This document shows, one piece after another, positions 59,836 through 64,000 of a stretch of 64,000 nt of DNA. The DNA lies in NCBI GenBank assembly GCA_964368965.1, contig CAYJDR010000006.1, forward strand, positions 1 through 64,000. Direction: 5' to 3'. The notes beneath the pieces were generated by a model, which saw only the letters and a list, made by a program, of their open reading frames with translations, was not told where the DNA came from and did no database searches. How positions within the stretch are numbered: position 1 is the stretch's first letter; each line of letters begins with the position of its first letter. Origin of the DNA: CAYJDR01 sp964368965. GTDB taxonomy: Bacteria; Chrysiogenota; Deferribacteres; Deferribacterales; Mucispirillaceae. Position numbers and translations under genes: made by a program.

Positions 59836-61561
59836 TGTTATCCCCCTTTAGTATCGCACCAAATCTACAAACGTTTATACATAAGTCACAACCAGTACAC
59901 ATAGACTTATCAACTGATGCTTTACGTTTTACAGGGTCCCAAAGGATTGCTGGACAGCCTATTTTTGTACAAATAGTACAACCTGAACAAGTATTTTCTT
60001 CAATAGTTACAGATGGTTTTATAACAGACCTATCTGCAAATATACATGGTTTATCAGTAATGATAACGCTCACTTCATCACGTTCTGTTTCTTCTTTTAG
60101 TACGTCCATACATTCTTTAACATTGAACGGATTAACAACCCTGACATGCTTAACACCAACAGCTTTACATAACTCAACAAAGTTGATTGAGTTTGCTGGT
60201 TCGCCTTTGATAGTAAACCCGCTTGCTGCGTTTGGTTGGTGGCCTGTCATGCCTGTAATTCTGTTATCTAATATAACTATTGTAGATGTACCTTTGTTAT
60301 ATACAGCGTTGATCAAGCCAGATAACCCTGTGTGTATAAATGTAGAGTCACCCAATACGGCGATAGACTTTTTCGACACACCCTCTTTTGCCCTATCTGC
60401 ACCGTGTGCCATAGATACGCTTGCACCCATGCATACAGTTGTGTTGATAGCTGATAAAGGTGGTAACAAGCCAAGTGTATAGCACCCAATATCACCGAAT
60501 GAGAACAACTTAAGCCTAGATATTGCATAAAATATCCCTCTATGAGAACAACCAGGGCATAAGTTAGGTGGCCTGAAAGGTAGCACTTCTTTTGTAGGCT
60601 CTGAGTGTTTTACAGGTTTGCCAAAAATCTCTCTAACAGCGTCTGATGATAGCTCTCCAATAACGCTTCTAGTTGATTTCTCAACAGCGATACCTGCTGC
60701 TAAGATTTCTGTTTCTAAAAATCTATCAAGTTCTTCGATTACATACATTTTCTTAACTGATTTACTAAACTCTTCGATTTTCTCAATCGGAAGTGGATAA
60801 ACCATACCAAGTTTCAATATGTTAGCCTCAGGCATAACTTCTTTAACGTATTGATATGCGATACCTGAACAAACTATACCGATATCACTATCAGTAGAAA
60901 ATAGTGTTGCACATTCGTTAGATAGTTTTTGAAGCTTTTGAAGCCTTTCTTCAACGATAACCCTACGTACTCTAGCGTTATTTGGCGTCATAACCCATTT
61001 AGGTATGCTCTTATCAAACTCCATATCTACGACATCAATAGGTTCACTAGTTTCAACGATAGACATGCTATGTGATACCCTTGTAACCGAACGCACTAAC
61101 ACGGGTGTGCAATATTCTTCTGATATTTCAAATGCTTTTTTAGTGTATATTAAAGCTTCGTTGCTATCTGCTGGTTCGATCATTGGCACTTTAGCAAAAC
61201 GAGCATAGTTTCTGCTATCTTGTTCATTCTGAGATGAATACATATTTGGATCATCTGCAACAACAATAACAACACCTGCGTTTACGCCAGTATAGCTACC
61301 TGTCATCAGCGGCTCAGACGCAAGGTTTAACCCTACATGCTTCATGCATGTCATCGCCCTACGACCAGCGATAGACGCCCCAATTACAGCTTCTGTAGCT
61401 GTTTTCTCGTTCGTACTCCACTCTGAAACAATCCTGTCATACTGAACGATATGTTCTGTAATCTCTGTACTAGGTGTACCAGGATAAGAACTAACAAACC
61501 CAACACCTGCTTCAAAAGCTGCCCTAGCAAATGCCTCATTTCCACTCAAAATCTTTTTCAT
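59828..61561 (-). CDS. iorA: Indolepyruvate ferredoxin oxidoreductase, alpha subunit
   Basis: Large subunit of indolepyruvate oxidoreductase. The 577-residue protein has the pyrimidine-binding domain at the N-terminus (GNEAFARAAFEAGV, SYPGTPSTEI), the TPP-binding PP domain with CPGCSHRGIFYA and GDIGCYTLGLLPP, and GDSTFIHTGLSG. The C-terminus has a 2x4Fe-4S ferredoxin domain (CSGCTICTKIGCP and CTGCDLCINVC). The full set of cofactors is thus present. It stands 4 bases after the TPR-like gene and overlaps iorB. Confidence 0.95.
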   Translation of the reverse strand: MKKILSGNEAFARAAFEAGVGFVSSYPGTPSTEITEHIVQYDRIVSEWSTNEKTATEAVIGASIAGRRAMTCMKHVGLNLASEPLMTGSYTGVNAGVVIVVADDPNMYSSQNEQDSRNYARFAKVPMIEPADSNEALIYTKKAFEISEEYCTPVLVRSVTRVSHSMSIVETSEPIDVVDMEFDKSIPKWVMTPNNARVRRVIVEERLQKLQKLSNECATLFSTDSDIGIVCSGIAYQYVKEVMPEANILKLGMVYPLPIEKIEEFSKSVKKMYVIEELDRFLETEILAAGIAVEKSTRSVIGELSSDAVREIFGKPVKHSEPTKEVLPFRPPNLCPGCSHRGIFYAISRLKLFSFGDIGCYTLGLLPPLSAINTTVCMGASVSMAHGADRAKEGVSKKSIAVLGDSTFIHTGLSGLINAVYNKGTSTIVILDNRITGMTGHQPNAASGFTIKGEPANSINFVELCKAVGVKHVRVVNPFNVKECMDVLKEETERDEVSVIITDKPCIFADRSVIKPSVTIEENTCSGCTICTKIGCPAILWDPVKRKASVDKSMCTGCDLCINVCRFGAILKGDNNG

Positions 61562-61565
61562 AACT

Positions 61566-62132
61566 CTAGTTTCCCCAATTTTCTACTAGTTTATATAGGT
61601 TGTTTTCTGGATAAGCTGCTCCAAACTCTGCAACTTTAGCTGCACGCTCACTCGGTGCAGATTCAACAACTGCTCTGTAGTACCATAACGGTTTTAGCTT
61701 ACCATTAGTAATATATTGTTCAGCAGCAACATCGCCACCTAAATCAGCTGCTAGTCCTGCTGCTAATTCTTTAAATTCACCAGAAACAAGTGCCGCTTCG
61801 TTGATAGCAGTAGCGTTATCGCCGATTGCAACCCAAGCTTCAGATGCTCTTAATTGTGCATAATCTTTCATTGATGGAATAGCTGTAGCTATGCCCGTAT
61901 AAGACTCAATACCCTCTTTTGTGCCAAGCATAAACTCAAGCTCTGTAGCATAGTTCACTTTATTATTTGTAGAGTTTTGCATGATTGTATAAACACTATA
62001 AGCAACTATAAAAGTAAGCACTACCGCACCTACAAACATAATGATTTGCTTGAAATTTGTTTGAACGAACTGCTCAACCTTATCAATACCTACTTCTTGA
62101 ATTTGAGCGTTTTCAGCTTTACGACGTGACAT
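61566..62132 (-). CDS. Membrane-anchored TPR-like (YfgM-type) protein
   Basis: A 188-residue protein with one helix at about 30-52 (IIMFVGAVVLTFIVAYSVYTI) after a charged cytoplasmic start, followed by a helical periplasmic part with Ala-rich repeats (LRASEAWVAIGDNATAI). The shape matches the YfgM/tetratricopeptide_21 group that assists periplasmic protein folding, though identity to it is weak. Its first 14 bases overlap the end of the PHP gene. It precedes iorA by 4 bases, so the operon aroE-php-TPR-iorAB is likely. Confidence 0.75.
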   Translation of the reverse strand: MSRRKAENAQIQEVGIDKVEQFVQTNFKQIIMFVGAVVLTFIVAYSVYTIMQNSTNNKVNYATELEFMLGTKEGIESYTGIATAIPSMKDYAQLRASEAWVAIGDNATAINEAALVSGEFKELAAGLAADLGGDVAAEQYITNGKLKPLWYYRAVVESAPSERAAKVAEFGAAYPENNLYKLVENWGN

Positions 62133-62799
62133 TAACTTTTCCTCCTAATTTGTTTATAAATATATCTTTATTGTTATTAAAAACCTCATTTGCTTCATCA
62201 GGTGTTAAACCAGCGCCAAGTAATATCCACATAGCACGCTCTGCCCCGACATAGTCATCTGGTGAGTGTGCATCGTTATTCACAACTAGTTTCGCACCAT
62301 GCTTTCTAGCAAGTTCTACAAGGTGGCCGTTTGAGTATGCATGCCCGCGCCTAGTTGTAACCTCAAGCGCCACGCCATTTGCAACAGCAAGTTTAACATC
62401 GTCTTCTATTATTAAACCAGGGTGCGCAAGTATGTCAACTTTTGCTTCTATAGCTGCCCTATTTGTACCCCTGATAACAGGCTCTACAATAGTTTCGCCG
62501 TGTACAACTACGATATCTGCACCATTGTTTCTAGCTTGTTCTGTAAGTTCTGCAATGTTATCTGGGTGGACGTGCGTGAGTTCTACCCCGACAATAACTT
62601 TGAAATCTCTAGCAGTAGCATTGAAACGTTCTTTGAACTGCAAGTTATATTCTAGCAACTGCAACATGTTAGACTCATCAGCATGGTCTGTGATAGCGAT
62701 ACCCGCATAACCAGCTACTTCTGCACGCCTAGCAGACTCCGACGGAATAAGCTGGCCATCAGAATGGGTTGTATGAGTGTGTAAGTCATATAGTTTCAT
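62119..62799 (-). CDS. PHP-domain phosphoesterase, histidinol-phosphatase-like
   Basis: A 226-residue metal-dependent phosphoesterase. PHP motifs are LHTHTTHSDG (about 6-15), TDHAD, GVELTHVHP, and AHPG; the late VVNNDAHSPDDYVG completes the site. Such short proteins are often labelled histidinol phosphatase, but the substrate is uncertain. The ATG at 62799 is preferred; an in-frame TTG at 62811 lies four codons earlier. It overlaps aroE by 14 bases and the TPR-like gene by 14 bases. Confidence 0.87.
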   Translation of the reverse strand: MKLYDLHTHTTHSDGQLIPSESARRAEVAGYAGIAITDHADESNMLQLLEYNLQFKERFNATARDFKVIVGVELTHVHPDNIAELTEQARNNGADIVVVHGETIVEPVIRGTNRAAIEAKVDILAHPGLIIEDDVKLAVANGVALEVTTRRGHAYSNGHLVELARKHGAKLVVNNDAHSPDDYVGAERAMWILLGAGLTPDEANEVFNNNKDIFINKLGGKVNVTS

Positions 62800-63616
62800 T
62801 ATCTTTTCCAATGTGTTTATAGTAAAATTTGTTTAGCTTTTGTATATCTGGTTCAAACTCACAACCAGTCCATATGTTAAACGATTGATACGCTTGGTAA
62901 ACAAGCATTGCAAATCCGTTTATGAGTTTCACGCCACTATCTTTATATAGAGATAGGAACGGTGTTATATCAGATTGATACTGTAAATCAACGCAAGCTA
63001 TTTTGCAACCAATTTCATAATTTGGGAATGGCTCACCATGTAACCCAAGTGATGTACAATTAATTACGATATCATACTCATTACCACTTACATCGTCAAG
63101 TGAACATACATCAACATCAATATTAAACTTGTTTGCTAGTTCTTTAGCGTTTGCAACAGTCCTGTTTGCCATGGTTAGTTTGCTTGGTTTATGCGATAAC
63201 AAATGCGCAATAACAGCACCAGTAGCACCACCAGCACCTAGTATTAGAACATTTGCACCAGTTGTAGATATTCCATTTGTTTCAAATAGTTTTGTAACGC
63301 CGAAAGTATCTGTGTTGTAACCAATAATATCATCGTCTTTGAAGTGCAACGTATTAACTGCATTTGCAATCTTAGCTGTGTTGTCTAAACTTGTGCATAC
63401 GCTCATTATATCAACTTTATATGGCACAGTAACGTTTACGCCTGTGAAGTTGTATTTATTAAGTATGTTAGTAAGTTGTGCTAAGTTTTCGACATTAGGT
63501 TCATCAAAGCATATGTACCCGCCATTCAGTTTGCACGCATCAAGATAATGTGTGTGAATAGTTGGCGAAAAAGTATGCGATAATGGGTTACCTATCAAAC
63601 CAATATTAAGATACAT
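62786..63616 (-). CDS. aroE: Shikimate dehydrogenase
   Basis: Reduces dehydroshikimate to shikimate with NADPH in aromatic amino acid synthesis. The 276-residue protein has GLIGNPLSHTFSPTIH at the N-terminus, the catalytic pair Lys67 (NVTVPYK) and Asp103 (YNTDTFG), the nucleotide-binding ILGAGGATGAVI and NRTVANAKELA with the NADPH-type arginine, and the late GFAMLVYQA. Length is standard. It overlaps the DUF502 gene by 11 bases and the PHP gene by 14 bases, so translation is closely coupled. Confidence 0.96.
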   Translation of the reverse strand: MYLNIGLIGNPLSHTFSPTIHTHYLDACKLNGGYICFDEPNVENLAQLTNILNKYNFTGVNVTVPYKVDIMSVCTSLDNTAKIANAVNTLHFKDDDIIGYNTDTFGVTKLFETNGISTTGANVLILGAGGATGAVIAHLLSHKPSKLTMANRTVANAKELANKFNIDVDVCSLDDVSGNEYDIVINCTSLGLHGEPFPNYEIGCKIACVDLQYQSDITPFLSLYKDSGVKLINGFAMLVYQAYQSFNIWTGCEFEPDIQKLNKFYYKHIGKDNETI

Positions 63617-64000
63617 TTTCTAGCGCCTTCTTTATAACTCTCTCTGCATTGCCTGGCTTAACAGCTACAAGCCCAACTGATAGAACAAACTTGATACCAT
63701 CTTCAACAGATATATCAATCTCTTTAACATCGTCTTTTGCAACAATAGCAACATAGCCTGATGTAGGGTTTGGCGCAGTAGGTATAAATAGGTTGTAACA
63801 ATCACACTCAGGGATTGAGCAATCTGTCATGTATTTATCAGTATCTTTAACTATGAATGCAAGCATCCACATATCTCGCCTTGGGTACTCCACCATTACA
63901 ACTTTTGAAAATGTAGTGCTAGATGTCGCACTGAAAGAGTCAATCACTTGCTTTGTGCCGTTATAAATTGTTTTTGCAATAGGTATCTTTGACATGATAT
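63606..64000 (-). CDS. DUF502 family membrane protein (5' part outside the window)
   Basis: The last 130 or so residues of a DUF502 protein. The signature block is KIPIAKTIYNGTKQVIDSF, then FSKVVMVEYPRRDMWMLAFIV and LFIPTAPNPTSGYVAIV, with a hydrophobic helix-like end VKFVLSVGLVAV. The full family length is about 200 residues with two N-terminal membrane helices, and these lie beyond 64000: the codon before the ATG at 63995 is open and fits the family, so this ATG is internal. It overlaps aroE by 11 bases. Confidence 0.87.
   Translation of the reverse strand, partial: IMSKIPIAKTIYNGTKQVIDSFSATSSTTFSKVVMVEYPRRDMWMLAFIVKDTDKYMTDCSIPECDCYNLFIPTAPNPTSGYVAIVAKDDVKEIDISVEDGIKFVLSVGLVAVKPGNAERVIKKALENVS

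Noticed and set aside
59835..60482. 215-codon plus-strand frame opposite iorA
   Set aside because: Antisense shadow of a strongly conserved enzyme gene, with no promoter or ribosome site.
1..64000. CRISPR arrays, tRNA/rRNA genes, insertion sequences, prophage
   Set aside because: No regularly spaced repeats, cloverleaf sequences, transposase or phage-like proteins were seen on either strand.

Overview
The window looks like a chromosome segment from a low-GC, Gram-negative bacterium. Evidence for Gram-negative: an Mla/MCE lipid transport set, a TolC-type outer-membrane protein and a lipoprotein. It respires with a cbb3-type oxidase and appears to make menaquinone by the futalosine route (MqnD plus a candidate aminodeoxyfutalosine deaminase). 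The run hom-apgM-lysC-cimA, PPi-type phosphofructokinase, iorAB and the cco set fit the phylum Deferribacterota (for example a Mucispirillum-like host-associated member). This placement is inference from gene content only. No rRNA, tRNA, insertion sequence, prophage or CRISPR array was seen. Two runs of exactly 100 N mark scaffold joins.

Layout. 1-5963 (+): tail of an unknown gene, DNA polymerase IV, then a tight eight-gene run of SMI1/KNR4 (SUKH) proteins, three or four unknown small soluble proteins, a DUF1643 protein and 3-methyladenine glycosylase I, resembling a polyimmunity locus. 5992-9528: beta-carbonic anhydrase, a cysteine-pair-rich metal permease divergent from an ArsR regulator with two matching inverted repeats, and a SUFU-domain protein. 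9696-15012 (+): aspartate-family amino acid operon (homoserine dehydrogenase, phosphoglycerate-mutase-like enzyme, aspartate kinase, citramalate synthase). 15137-20942: PPi-type phosphofructokinase, the queC-yqeY-cvpA-mutS2 operon and a gamma-carbonic-anhydrase-like protein. 21118-29334 (+): XRE-cupin regulator, panBC, cheW-recG, a SWIM protein, pyrK-pyrD and an rRNA-methyltransferase-like enzyme.

29376-34514 (-): flavodoxin and DUF3793 under a promoter filled with GTTAGC/GCTAAC repeats, a GNAT enzyme, purB, an amidohydrolase and a HAD phosphatase. 34515-35228 is the only long non-coding stretch; it carries a diverged direct repeat and a perfect 11-bp inverted repeat. 35229-42995 is the cytochrome cbb3 oxidase locus: ccoN, a two-haem ccoO, a haem-less 64-residue ccoP anchor, a small ccoQ-like gene, ccoG, ccoH, ccoS and ccoI, facing two convergent genes likely to serve copper or haem delivery. 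43112-50520 (-) is one probable eight-gene operon: acetyltransferase, prfB (without the usual frameshift), alr, mlaE, mlaF, mlaD, mqnD and a lipid kinase.

50708-53616 (+): pyrR-pyrB-pyrC. The N gap in pyrC is an assembly artefact, because the same 55 bases lie on both sides and collapsing them restores a 421-residue enzyme. 53665-58004 (-): a lipoprotein, two unrecognised exported proteins and a TolC-like protein. 58169-59229 (+): a C_GCAxxG_C_C protein and an exported nuclease. 59272-64000 (-): iorAB, a membrane-anchored protein, a PHP phosphoesterase, aroE and the 3' part of a DUF502 gene.

The most unusual items are the rearranged cbb3 oxidase subunits, the immunity-type gene cluster, the five-times repeated Cys-Cys loop of the metal permease, and the unknown exported gene pair at 54297-56566.
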